Shown here in pieces: positions 54,630 through 63,876 of a stretch of DNA of 64,000 bases (position 1 is the stretch's first letter; the number at the start of each line of letters is the position of its first letter). The stretch comes from Desulfogranum marinum (lineage in GTDB: Bacteria > Desulfobacterota > Desulfobulbia > Desulfobulbales > Desulfobulbaceae): contig NZ_JAFFQD010000004.1 in assembly GCF_016918565.1 (NCBI RefSeq), forward strand, positions 98,564-162,563, written 5' to 3'. The notes beneath the pieces were generated by a model. That model was not told where the DNA came from. It saw only the letters and a program-made list of their open reading frames with translations, and made no database searches. Both the position numbers and the translations under genes were made by a program.

Positions 54630-55061
54630 TCAGTTGGGGGAAACTATTGTTCCCGACCCCTGGCTTTTTTCATGGTTAAGCACGGTTATCTGGTCATTTA
54701 TTGTCCACATGTCATAAATGTAGCCAAGTCCGAAGATGCCGAAAGTCAGCAGGTAGATAATACCTGTAAACCATTTTCCCATATACATCCTATGGATGCC
54801 GAATAACCCGAGAAACACCAGCAACAACCAGGCGACTGTATAGTCAATGGGGCCTGCTTGAAAACGAATATCTGCTTCTCTTTCCATTTTCGGGATCAGG
54901 AATAAATCAACCAACCAGCCTATGAAAAAAAGGCCCAGTGTAAAAAAATAAATGGTGCCGGAAATTGGCTTACCATAATAGAAACGGTGCGCACCAAGAA
55001 AACCAAATACCCAGATAATGTACCCAATAACTATACTGTGGGTCGGTTGTTGTTCTTCCAC
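54630..55061 (-). CDS. Tandem TM2-domain membrane protein
   Basis: A 143-residue inner-membrane protein with two TM2 domains, each a pair of membrane segments with the glycine-rich turn: FGFLGAHRFYYGKPISG (about 14-30) and LGLFGIHRMYMGKWFTG (about 84-100). The function of TM2 domains in bacteria is unknown. Its start lies within the last 31 bases of the upstream nagZ gene, same strand, different frame. Confidence 0.9.
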   Translation of the reverse strand: MEEQQPTHSIVIGYIIWVFGFLGAHRFYYGKPISGTIYFFTLGLFFIGWLVDLFLIPKMEREADIRFQAGPIDYTVAWLLLVFLGLFGIHRMYMGKWFTGIIYLLTFGIFGLGYIYDMWTINDQITVLNHEKSQGSGTIVSPN

Positions 55062-56083
55062 GGACGTTTTCCTCCTATTTTTTGTTTTAAATACCAGATA
55101 TTTCGTATTGATTGCTCTATTCGCTCTTTACTCACCCTGCCCTGTTTCAACAATTCAGTGACCGCATCAATCCCTTGTTCTACAGCATTTTCCTGGTTAC
55201 ATAGATTATTGCCGATAACCAGCATGTCAACACCTGCCATCACAGCTTCCTGCACTGCCTGGCGATAGGACCACCGTTTACTGATAGCTGTCATCTGCAG
55301 GTCATCACTAAATACGACGCCTGAAAAACGCAGATTTTCGCGCAAAAGATTATTGATCATCAATGGCGAGAGGGTAGCTGGTTTACCTTGCCGGTCAAGA
55401 CCACGATGGACAAGGTGTCCGGTCATTACGCCGTCACTGTATCCGTTGCTGATTAACTCTCTGTATGGCTCCAGTTCAATTTCCTGCCAATCTTCTGTGA
55501 TATCTACAAAACCGAGATGTGAATCATTTTTAGAACTTCCATGACCTGGAAAATGTTTTATACAACACCCTATTCCGTATTTATGGTGCTGTTCGATAAA
55601 AAGCCGGGCATGGGCAACAACCTCACTGACATTGGTGCCAAAACTGCGCTCAAATTTACCGATTATAGGATTGTTAGGATTCAGGTTAAGATCAACCACA
55701 GGTGCAAAGTTCAAATTAATCCCATGGGCATGAAGCGTCTGTGCCAACAAGTCGGCCTGCTGTCTGGTTGCATCAAGCCCCTCTTTTGCCATACACGCGG
55801 CACTGCATATGGGTGGGAAATTGTTATTTTCCTTTAGCCGGCACACTTTTCCGCCTTCCTGGTCCACCGCAATAAAGAGTGGTGTTGCAGCCAAAGAATG
55901 CAAGCTGTCAACAAGGCGGGTTAATCCTGATGGAGAATCGAAGTTTTGTATTGCACCGGAAATATTGCGATCAAAAAGGATAACACCGCCAAGATCACGA
56001 TCTTGTATACTTTTTACAATCCAATCTGTTGGCTTAAGTTCGCTACCGCGAAAACCCACCAGAAACATTTGTCCTATGTTCAT
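55031..56083 (-). CDS. nagZ: Beta-N-acetylhexosaminidase (NagZ-like, glycoside hydrolase family 3)
   Basis: Removes GlcNAc from cell-wall anhydromuropeptides in recycling. The 350-residue protein has the GH3 barrel with AVDQEGGKV, the NagZ signature CIKHFPGHGSSKNDSHLG (catalytic histidine loop) and the nucleophile segment FSDDLQMTAI. No signal peptide is visible, as expected for a cytoplasmic NagZ. It overlaps the TM2 gene by 31 bases. Confidence 0.9.
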   Translation of the reverse strand: MNIGQMFLVGFRGSELKPTDWIVKSIQDRDLGGVILFDRNISGAIQNFDSPSGLTRLVDSLHSLAATPLFIAVDQEGGKVCRLKENNNFPPICSAACMAKEGLDATRQQADLLAQTLHAHGINLNFAPVVDLNLNPNNPIIGKFERSFGTNVSEVVAHARLFIEQHHKYGIGCCIKHFPGHGSSKNDSHLGFVDITEDWQEIELEPYRELISNGYSDGVMTGHLVHRGLDRQGKPATLSPLMINNLLRENLRFSGVVFSDDLQMTAISKRWSYRQAVQEAVMAGVDMLVIGNNLCNQENAVEQGIDAVTELLKQGRVSKERIEQSIRNIWYLKQKIGGKRPWKNNNRPTV

Positions 56084-56346
56084 TGAATCACCTGTATATG
56101 TTGAAAAATATCTCTTTCTGCTGATTCAGCGTGTCAAAAATAAGTCATTAATATATATAGAAACGCTCTTTTTCTTTGTCATATTTATGACTTTGCCGCT
56201 GGTTTGATTTTCTAACGTTGTTCTGTTTTATATAAACTCTTGTTATTTAACAATAAAATTTACGTGCAACATAGGCATCAATTTAGCAAGAGCAACCGTG
56301 AAAGCATTGAAACTCGGATACAATTTTACCAAATAGGACATTGGCC

Positions 56347-57348
56347 ATGAACGCAGCTGTTGTAACAAGCCAGCAAGACCCAACGCTGACTAAAACCGTT
56401 GACACGCTCCTTTCCGAACTTGAGCATTATCGGAAACAGTCTGAGGCATTGCAAAAGGTAAATATTCTCCATCAACGTTTGTCCGGCGTACTGGACTTAC
56501 CGACAATGCTGGAAACATACTCCATATGGATGATGGAGCATATTCATCATGACCTGATAGGGTATTACAACCCAAGTCATGAAAAAATGCATATGTATTG
56601 TTCAAGTCATGGTCCTGAAAGACGCCACGCCGTAAAAATAACAGAGCATCTTCTCAGGCAGAGTGCCCATGCTCCTAAAATGCAACACGTCGAGGACCTG
56701 TTCACATTCACCTGGCATTCGCAACTGGAAGCAACCAGCGGAACTTTTGTGATGATCCGCAAAGGTGTTGCATTCACCCAATCTGAAACAGCCTTTCTTG
56801 AACAAACGTTTGCCATTGTTGATGCACCTATAAAAAGAGCACTGGAATTTGAAGAAGTATTTTATCAAGCCCGCAGAGATACACTTACCAATCTGCCCAA
56901 CAGGTTTGTCTTTGAAGAAAGGATTGATGCTATTATGGAGCAGGCAAAACGATATAAGCACCCACTGACATTAGCTGCTCTCGATCTTGACCATTTCAAG
57001 GCTGTTAATGATACAATGGGCCACCTGGAGGGTGATAAAGTGTTGCAACAGGTTGCTGCAGCGCTGAATCAGGAGATTCGTGGTTCTGATTTATTAGTCA
57101 GGATGGGTGGCGATGAATTTTTGGTTGTGCTGCCGGATACGAACTTGCGTGAAGCCGAATACCTGGCCACACGCCTCTGTTCTGCTGTCAAAGCATTGAA
57201 TATCTCAACCAGTGCCGGTATGCTGGGTGTCAGCATCGGGCTTTCTACGTGGGATGGTGAGATGAGCAAAGAGCAATGGTTTGAAGCCGCAGACGATATC
57301 CTTTACCAAGCCAAAGCAAAAGGTAAAGCAAAAATAGCCGTCAACTGA
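56347..57348 (+). CDS. Diguanylate cyclase with N-terminal GAF-like region
   Basis: Makes cyclic di-GMP. The 333-residue protein lacks membrane segments. Residues about 35-165 form a GAF-like sensor region. The GGDEF domain has the intact active site GGDEF (254-258) and an inhibitory I-site RGSD (245-248) five residues before it, so product inhibition is expected. The ATG at 56347 is preferred over the TTG at 56341. No EAL domain is present. Confidence 0.92.
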   Translation: MNAAVVTSQQDPTLTKTVDTLLSELEHYRKQSEALQKVNILHQRLSGVLDLPTMLETYSIWMMEHIHHDLIGYYNPSHEKMHMYCSSHGPERRHAVKITEHLLRQSAHAPKMQHVEDLFTFTWHSQLEATSGTFVMIRKGVAFTQSETAFLEQTFAIVDAPIKRALEFEEVFYQARRDTLTNLPNRFVFEERIDAIMEQAKRYKHPLTLAALDLDHFKAVNDTMGHLEGDKVLQQVAAALNQEIRGSDLLVRMGGDEFLVVLPDTNLREAEYLATRLCSAVKALNISTSAGMLGVSIGLSTWDGEMSKEQWFEAADDILYQAKAKGKAKIAVN

Positions 57349-57369
57349 TCCTTTTCCACCCACCGGGAA

Positions 57370-57434
57370 GTGACTCAGGTTAAAAAAAAACCTGTCACCT
57401 CCTGCAGCCAGGGGAGCACCACAGTAAGCTCCCC
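57370..57434. terminator. Hairpins between the convergent diguanylate cyclase and hypothetical genes
   Basis: GTGAC-TC-AGGTT pairs with AACCT-GTCAC (57370-57381 with 57389-57398), and GGGGAGC (57411-57417) pairs with GCTCCCC (57428-57434). They lie between convergent stops. The A-run in the first loop weakens the terminator reading. Confidence 0.4.
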
Positions 57435-57835
57435 TACTCCACCTTTTTCACCGCTATCACCAACGGTATTGAGTGCAAAGCACTCTGTTGCTGTTGGGTG
57501 GCGCCAAGTTTCCACTCCTCGCACATATAATCGTCACCCATTAGGGCATCGATATCCTTTATCAACCGGGTAAGATTAATAATCGGGTGCCGGGTAAAAA
57601 CATCAGGTAAACCATAGGTTAGGTTGCATGCCAGACACTTGCCTGGACGTTCATGTAAATCCAGGGTAAAGTGTAAGGTCTCGTCTGCGCTATCATAACG
57701 ATTATACGCAAGACGAATATCAAAAGCACCCTCTTCCGCGTCGCCAAAAAGAGCTTCAAAGAAGTCATTACTTCGCTGTGGAGGAAATAATTCGGCTAAT
57801 TTTTCTGCGGTAAAATATTCGGTAAATAAATCCAT
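57434..57835 (-). CDS. Conserved-looking hypothetical protein
   Basis: Not recognised. The 133-residue product is acidic, with no signal peptide or membrane segment. Notable parts are TLDLHERPGKCLACNLTYGLP, with a CLAC cysteine pair, and a hydrophilic N-terminus (FTEYFTAEKLAELFPP). Codon use fits the surroundings and the frame is clean, so it is probably a real gene. It is a single-gene unit, divergent from uvrD. Confidence 0.7.
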   Translation of the reverse strand: MDLFTEYFTAEKLAELFPPQRSNDFFEALFGDAEEGAFDIRLAYNRYDSADETLHFTLDLHERPGKCLACNLTYGLPDVFTRHPIINLTRLIKDIDALMGDDYMCEEWKLGATQQQQSALHSIPLVIAVKKVE

Positions 57836-57983
57836 AATTCGTATAAATATCCCTTATGTGCGAACCCTATAAAACAGCTAATAAAAAGCCATCCTGATCT
57901 AAAAAATGATAGAAGTGTAAAGCGAATTATATCTAATCTGTCTTTATTATAGTGTCAACAGCCATTGCTTCTCGTGATTTGCT

Positions 57984-60191
57984 ATGGTACGTATTGCCCC
58001 CATGCAACAACACTTATTTGAACATACAGAGCAAAGCCAAGATTCTGCATCCGGAATGACTGCTACCACAGATCTCAATCCTGCCCAGCATGCTGCCGCC
58101 ACCCATGATGATGGTCCGGTACTTGTGATTGCCGGTGCAGGCAGCGGCAAGACGCGAACCCTGGTCCACCGAATGGCGTATCTGCTCAGCCATGGGGTAC
58201 CACCCGAGTCAATCCTGCTGCTCACCTTTACCAGAAAGGCGGCGCAGGAAATGCTATGGAGGGCGGGTCAACTAACCGATCATGCCTCCCAACGGATTGT
58301 AGGCGGCACCTTCCATGCCACTGCCAATATCCTGCTCCGTCAATATGGGCACTACCTTGGCTTTGGGCCGCGTTTTACCATCATTGACCGTGGCGATGCT
58401 GAAGGGATCGTTAATCTTCTCAAGTCTTCCCTGGGACTTTCCGGAGCAGGAAAACGATTTCCCAGTAAACGGGTGATTATCAACCTTATTTCCGGTTCGA
58501 TAAATAAATCGCGCAGCATAGAAGATCTGGTCTATGAAGGTCATGTCCACCTATCAGAATTTCTAGAAGATTTTCACGCAATCCATCAGCATTATAATCA
58601 GTTTAAGCAGGATCATGGACTCATGGACTATGATGACCTGCTGGTTAACTGGCAAAGATTGCTCAGTGAATCCACGGAGGCAAAACAAGCCATCTGTAAT
58701 CGCTTCCAATATGTGCTGGTTGATGAATACCAGGATACAAACCTTATACAGGCTCGTATTATTCGTCTGCTTGCCTCCAGCCATGACAATGTGATGGTGG
58801 TTGGCGACGATGCTCAGTCCATTTATAGCTTTCGCGGTGCTGATTTCTATAACATAATGCGTTTTTCGGAACAATTTCCAGGCACTGATGTCATAAAGCT
58901 GGAAGAAAACTATCGCTCCACCCAGCCTATTCTTGAACTGACCAATGCTGTTATCCGCAACGCCGAAGAAAAATTTACCAAGTCCCTGTTCTCCAGTATC
59001 GAAGGCGGTGTGAGACCCACAGTGTATTCTGCAAAAAATGAAGCAGCAGAAGCACGCTATATTGTCAAGACAATACGCAAATTGCGGGAAGAAGGGACAC
59101 CTGTCAATGAAATCGCTGTCCTTTTTCGTTCCGGATTCCACTCCTACAAGCTCGAGATGGAGCTGACCAGTCACTACCTGCCCTTTGAAAAACGCGGCGG
59201 TATGCGATTGACCGAATCCGCGCACATAAAAGACATCCTTTCATTTTTCAGGATTCTGGTTAATCCGTGGGACAGTCTGTCCTGGAACCGGATATTGCTC
59301 CAGCTTGATAAGGTAGGTCCCAAGACTGCTCAAAAAATCATTAATTTTATCAAAACATCCGACACGCCGACAGCTGCGCTCTCGCAGTATAAACCAGGCA
59401 AAACCTGGAAAAACGGGTTTGAAGCATTGCTGGCAACCTTACAAGAGATAGACCAGCCGGATCTCCCTCCTTCTACCATCTATGACCGGGTTATAGAGTA
59501 CTATCTGCCTGTTTTTGAAAAAATTTATTACGATGACTACCCGAAACGGCGGAAAGAACTGGATCAGATAAGTGCTCTTATCGGCGGATATGGCGATCTC
59601 CAATCGTTTGTTGATGATACTGCGCTTGATCCACCAGAAAACGTTGCCAACACAGCAGACAAGGAAGATACAAGCCAGCTGATCATTTCCACCATCCATT
59701 CATCCAAAGGCTTGGAATGGGATGTGGTTTTTGTTATGGGACTTGCCGAAGGCAGGTTTCCCCATCAAAATGCGACCCCTGGCAGCCAGTACGAGGAAGA
59801 AAGACGACTGTTGTATGTGGCTGCCACCAGGGCCAAAAAACAACTCTTCCTTACCTACCCATGTGAGCTTGTCACTCCAGACAGACAATTCCGTCGCACA
59901 GGCATGTCTCCGTATATTCGCGAAATACCTCAAGGCCTGTATATAAAAGACCAAGGCACCCCAGCCTACGGAAACAGTGCACTCCCAGATCCCGGGGATG
60001 TGCCTCGACCTCTCAAAAAAACTCAATCTGCCCGGCAAACGTTTACCACAGGCATGGTTGTCAATCACTCCTATTTTGGAAATGGCAAGGTTGTCAACAT
60101 ACCTGGTCCTCGCAGGGTGGAAGTCATGTTTGACCGCCACGGAACCAAAATTTTACATCTTGATTACGCAAAACTAGAAATTATAGATTAG
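57984..60191 (+). CDS. UvrD/PcrA/Rep-type DNA helicase
   Basis: A superfamily 1A 3'-5' helicase of 735 residues acting in repair and replication restart. Motifs in order: AGAGSGKTRT (I), VDEYQDTN (II), GDDAQSIYSFRGA (III), ENYRSTQ (IV), TIHSSKGLEWDVVFV (V) and YVAATRAKKQL (VI). The C-terminal HSYFGNGKVVNI segment is the Tudor-like domain shared by UvrD and PcrA, which contacts RNA polymerase or duplex DNA. An ATG at 58002 is an alternative start. Confidence 0.94.
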   Translation: MVRIAPMQQHLFEHTEQSQDSASGMTATTDLNPAQHAAATHDDGPVLVIAGAGSGKTRTLVHRMAYLLSHGVPPESILLLTFTRKAAQEMLWRAGQLTDHASQRIVGGTFHATANILLRQYGHYLGFGPRFTIIDRGDAEGIVNLLKSSLGLSGAGKRFPSKRVIINLISGSINKSRSIEDLVYEGHVHLSEFLEDFHAIHQHYNQFKQDHGLMDYDDLLVNWQRLLSESTEAKQAICNRFQYVLVDEYQDTNLIQARIIRLLASSHDNVMVVGDDAQSIYSFRGADFYNIMRFSEQFPGTDVIKLEENYRSTQPILELTNAVIRNAEEKFTKSLFSSIEGGVRPTVYSAKNEAAEARYIVKTIRKLREEGTPVNEIAVLFRSGFHSYKLEMELTSHYLPFEKRGGMRLTESAHIKDILSFFRILVNPWDSLSWNRILLQLDKVGPKTAQKIINFIKTSDTPTAALSQYKPGKTWKNGFEALLATLQEIDQPDLPPSTIYDRVIEYYLPVFEKIYYDDYPKRRKELDQISALIGGYGDLQSFVDDTALDPPENVANTADKEDTSQLIISTIHSSKGLEWDVVFVMGLAEGRFPHQNATPGSQYEEERRLLYVAATRAKKQLFLTYPCELVTPDRQFRRTGMSPYIREIPQGLYIKDQGTPAYGNSALPDPGDVPRPLKKTQSARQTFTTGMVVNHSYFGNGKVVNIPGPRRVEVMFDRHGTKILHLDYAKLEIID

Positions 60192-60417
60192 GGGAACTCT
60201 TCAGCAATACAACTGTGGTCCCGGCCACCATTTGAAAAGAAACTTGCATAATCGGATAATAAAAATATTAAAAAAAGCAAAGTAATCCTAGTCATTTAAT
60301 CAGTATTAGCTCGCGATCATTGCACACGCGCCTAAAGCAGTACTAAAGTTACGATATTTTCCACCTTACTTTCATTTCCAGCTAAAAGCCGATTGCTTAT
60401 TTTACCCGCCGTTACCC

Positions 60418-61710
60418 ATGCACTATTCTGAAGCCTGCACCTATCTCAACAAGCTGCAATTTTTTAAAATCAAACTCGGTCTTGAGGCTGTAAGCAACCT
60501 CCTCCGAAAGCTTGGCAGCCCTCATACTACCTTTCCTACTGTTCACCTTGCCGGGACCAATGGCAAAGGGTCAGTTGGTGCTACGCTGCTCAGTCTCCTC
60601 AGCCAAAATGGGTATAAGGTAGGCTTTTATTCGTCCCCTCATTTGTCCAGTGTCCGGGAACGTTTTTGCATCAATGGAGAGCCTATTGATCGCCATAGCT
60701 TTGCCGAACTTGCTACCACCATTAGAGATACACTGGGCACGCAACACATAACCTACTTCGAATTTACCACAGCCTTGGCCTTTCTCTGGTTTCAGCAGCA
60801 AGGGGTGGATATAGCGATTATTGAAACCGGCCTGGGCGGCAGGCTCGATGCAACCAATGTTATAACTCCGCTGGTTTCGGTGATCACCACCATAGATCTT
60901 GATCATCAGGAGTACCTCGGCAACACCCTTACCCAAATTGCTGGAGAAAAGGCAGGGATTATAAAAAATACTGTTCCGGTGTTATCTGGCGTGCAGGACC
61001 ATACTGCCCAACAAGTCATCAAAGCCACTTGCCTACAAAAACAAAGCCCGCTCTATACCCTGGGTGTTGACTTTACCTGCCAATCAATAACACCAACTGT
61101 TTTTACCTACACCGGTATTAATGGTGTCCAGTTCAAGGGACTGCACAGCGCACTACAAGGTAAACATCAACAGACTAATACCTGCCTGGCACTTGCAACC
61201 GCAGAGCTACTCCAGCAAAAAGGTTTTCATCTGGCCGAGGAAAAAATTGCCGAAGCCCTGCAAAAGACCAGCTGGCCTGGCCGCATGGAAACTGTTGTCA
61301 GTGGTGATGGGCAGGATAAACGTCATTTCCTCCTTGATGGCGCCCATAACGAAGCCGGCATACAAGCGCTTAACTACACCCTTCAAGATTCGTTTAACGG
61401 CAAAAAAATCATACTTATCTGGGGCAGCATGGCCGACAAGGACCTCGGCCCAGCTTGGCTTGCTCTGCTTGAAAAGGTTTCTGTTATTGTCTTAACCCAG
61501 GCAGAAACAACCCGGTCTGCAACCGCAGAACAGCTTGAAGAACGGGTCCCTAAGCATTATCATTCAAAAGTACGCTGCAAAACCGAAGTAGACAACGCAC
61601 TCGGATATGCTGCAGCGCACACTACCCCCGAAGATCTTATTTTAATCGCCGGTTCCTTGTACCTGGTCGGCAAGACAAGAGAATTGCTTCTGGGAAAGAA
61701 TACTTTATAA
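60418..61710 (+). CDS. folC: Folylpolyglutamate synthase / dihydrofolate synthase
   Basis: A Mur-ligase-like enzyme that adds glutamate to dihydropteroate and folates. The 430-residue protein has the P-loop LAGTNGKGSV, YSSPHLSSVRERF, GLGGRLDATN and the TTIDLDHQEYLG metal site. The C-terminal domain has DGAHNEAGI. Length and layout are normal. A 226-bp gap separates it from uvrD and holds nothing I recognise. Confidence 0.95.
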   Translation: MHYSEACTYLNKLQFFKIKLGLEAVSNLLRKLGSPHTTFPTVHLAGTNGKGSVGATLLSLLSQNGYKVGFYSSPHLSSVRERFCINGEPIDRHSFAELATTIRDTLGTQHITYFEFTTALAFLWFQQQGVDIAIIETGLGGRLDATNVITPLVSVITTIDLDHQEYLGNTLTQIAGEKAGIIKNTVPVLSGVQDHTAQQVIKATCLQKQSPLYTLGVDFTCQSITPTVFTYTGINGVQFKGLHSALQGKHQQTNTCLALATAELLQQKGFHLAEEKIAEALQKTSWPGRMETVVSGDGQDKRHFLLDGAHNEAGIQALNYTLQDSFNGKKIILIWGSMADKDLGPAWLALLEKVSVIVLTQAETTRSATAEQLEERVPKHYHSKVRCKTEVDNALGYAAAHTTPEDLILIAGSLYLVGKTRELLLGKNTL

Positions 61711-61723
61711 ACAAAAATATATA

Positions 61724-62023
61724 ATGGTAGATTATTACAGCTTAGGTGGGATCGACGATTCCATTATCAAAGCAGAACGAAAAAAAGCCAAACAGCTGCG
61801 CAGTACCCGTTGGTGGCAGCAAAAAACATCCACTGAAACCTGCTACTATTGTGGAGAAAAAGTTGGCTTTAAAAACCTGACCATGGACCATGTAATTCCA
61901 CTTGGTAGAGGGGGTAGAAGCACCAAAGACAACCTGGTTCCATGTTGCAAGGAGTGTAATAATAAGAAAAAATCTCTTCTCCCGGTCGAGTGGGACGAGT
62001 ACATGACTCACCTGCACAAATAA
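61724..62023 (+). CDS. HNH endonuclease-domain protein
   Basis: A 99-residue HNH protein. The zinc-binding cysteine pairs are CYYCGEK and CCKECN; the catalytic segment is MDHVIPLGRGG with the later KDNLVPCC asparagine. Stand-alone HNH proteins of this type occur both as chromosomal genes and in mobile elements. It lies 13 bases after folC on the same strand, just left of the disrupted tRNA, and appears to belong to the chromosomal side. Confidence 0.88.
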   Translation: MVDYYSLGGIDDSIIKAERKKAKQLRSTRWWQQKTSTETCYYCGEKVGFKNLTMDHVIPLGRGGRSTKDNLVPCCKECNNKKKSLLPVEWDEYMTHLHK

Positions 62024-62211
62024 TCATCACCAAGGTAAAAATGTAATACTGTTTTCCATACACCAGTAGTAAGCAACGCCTGTAAAGAAGTACCGGCACT
62101 TGCACATTCTTTCGTTTACATGCGATTGCAACCAGTGTATATAAACTTCACTTTGAATTGTGTGCAGTTCAACTATCATTTTCTTCTGTAGCACACTGTT
62201 GCATCATCTTT

Positions 62212-62255
62212 GGGCGGGTAGCTCAGCTGGATAGAGTGTCGGCCTCCGAAGCCGA
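62212..62255 (+). tRNA. 5' half of a tRNA-Arg(CCG) gene, truncated
   Basis: The acceptor 5' strand GGGCGGG (62212-62218), a D-arm (GCTCAGCTGGATAGAGT) and a complete anticodon arm TCGGC-CTCCGAA-GCCGA (62239-62255, anticodon CCG at 62246-62248) are present. After 62255 the variable loop, T-arm (no GGTTCRA) and acceptor 3' strand are missing. A weak TTGAAT / TATCAT promoter with a 15-base spacer lies at 62153-62179. The break after the anticodon stem suggests an integration event. Confidence 0.8.
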
Positions 62256-62760
62256 ATCATACGCCCCGTTTTCCCTGTAAGGTCAGACACATATGTAGCA
62301 TGAGTAAACAGTTTGGGTCAACCCTAAACATTCATCTACACCTTTTTTTCTCAGCACGACCCCTCAATTCTTCCCCCCCCTTCCCAAACCTGCAGTCGTC
62401 ACCGTATCCAATCAAGACATTTTTCTCATCATCTCCCGACCTCCCCCCAAGCCAACCGAAAATGCAAATAAACAATGCTACATCAGCTAATTAAGGCTCA
62501 AAACTAACCTCAGATTCAAGTTACTCTCCATATCGTTGTACCTATCTCGTGCTTTTTTCCTTCTGTTCCATCCGAAATAATCCCTTCATATCATAGACTT
62601 ATCCCCTGTCACCATCATACCTATTCCTTCCTTATAGCCAGTTCTGTTCAGATTTGACTCACAATTACTGCACAGGTATGGACTGATCTAACCAATTTAG
62701 CGCTAGTCGTGTTGGTAACCAATACGCACTACGCCCCATATAACTCTTACGAGGTGGCGA
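62256..62760 (+). other. Gene-free pyrimidine-rich segment right of the tRNA break
   Basis: About 500 bp with C- and T-rich tracts (for example the run of eight C near 62373) unlike the DNA to the left. No gene is seen. It probably belongs to the integrated element. Confidence 0.55.
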
Positions 62761-62970
62761 ATGAAAGAAAAGGTATTTAGACGCGGAGACGTTTTAGCGA
62801 TGTTTGGAGTCGGAAGAACCACCCTTCATTCATGGCTAACGAACGATCTCTTTCCACGGCCAGTGAAGATTGGCGGGACTAATTATTGGCTCGACTCGGA
62901 CTTAGATAAGTGGATCGACGCACAGGTGAAGGTGAGAGACGAGTCTCTACAGGAAGCGGAACAAGTCTAA
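62761..62970 (+). CDS. AlpA-family excisionase-like regulator
   Basis: A 69-residue DNA-binding protein with the AlpA/MerR-like pattern: KVFRRGDVLAMFGVGRTTLH, then FPRPVKIGGTNYWLDSDLDKWID. AlpA-type proteins of prophages and integrative elements activate the integrase gene or act as excisionases. A GAGGTG site precedes the ATG. It is the first gene of the element right of the broken tRNA. Confidence 0.85.
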   Translation: MKEKVFRRGDVLAMFGVGRTTLHSWLTNDLFPRPVKIGGTNYWLDSDLDKWIDAQVKVRDESLQEAEQV

Positions 62971-63021
62971 TCAATAACACTGCCAAGAGCCAGTCAACTC
63001 AATGATGAGGGTAAGTTTTAT

Positions 63022-63876
63022 ATGAGTGACGCAGAGATAACCGTTGTAGATGCAGTAATGGGAACAGGGAAAAGTACTTGGGCTATCGAAGAGATAAACA
63101 GCAGCGATACAAAACGCTTCGTTGTTGTTTTGCCAAGGGTGTCGGAGATAACTCGGTTTAAAGAAGCGGTCAGCAGGAGTAGTGTTGTCGCACTTGATGA
63201 CGCGCTACCAGGAAGCAAGCAAACTCGCTTTGAGAAAGCCCTAGAAGACTCAGAAGTAATTCTGATATCTCACAGCCTTTTTGAGAGCTATCTGAAGCCT
63301 CATGTATTCGAACTGTTAGAGCAAGGAGATTGGCACTTGGTGGTTGATGAAACAACTTGCGTATTTGAACCTATTAACGGGCTGAGTAAGACCATGCTAG
63401 GCGGCTGGAAGGCTTATGGCATTGTCGATCTGGAGCGAGTCAACAGTAGGCTTACCAAGATCGTTCCTGTAATCATCATGACTGAATTGTATACCAAGCT
63501 GAACAACTTCCATATCAGTAAGTCCGAGAGGGAGATTCTGAAGAAAACCCTGTATAGGGAAGTCTATATGATTGAGGACGATAGCCAGAGGGGGTTCTTC
63601 TCCTTCACTCTGAAAGCTAACCGTCTAAAACCATTTAAGTCGGTAGCAGTCTTGACCTATATGTTTGCTGACAGCCCTATGGAGTACTGGTGTACAATAA
63701 ACAGAGTCCCCGTGCAACACATGGAACTGCTTGGTAATGGAGAGTTACAACCTCATGACAGACAATATAGCGGGAAGCAGTTTGCTGACCTTATTGAAGT
63801 ACTAGAGCCTAAAAGTAAGTATGGATCAAAGCCTAACCACTTCTCGGCCACCTCTTCAAGAGGACTGCTGAAGTGA
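63022..63876 (+). pseudogene. Origin-binding-type DEAD-like helicase, cut by an IS element
   Basis: 284 residues of the N-terminal part of a helicase. Walker A is DAVMGTGKSTW near residue 13 and the Walker B segment is LVVDETTC near residue 112. It resembles replication-origin-binding helicases of phages and plasmids, which are far longer. The frame ends at TGA 63874-63876, directly at the terminal sequence of an IS3-family element, so the C-terminal part has been displaced or lost. With AlpA it indicates a replicating or integrative element. Confidence 0.75.

Noticed and set aside
62300..62494. 64-codon frame right of the broken tRNA
   Set aside because: It is low-complexity, proline- and serine-rich translation of a pyrimidine-rich tract with no coding character.
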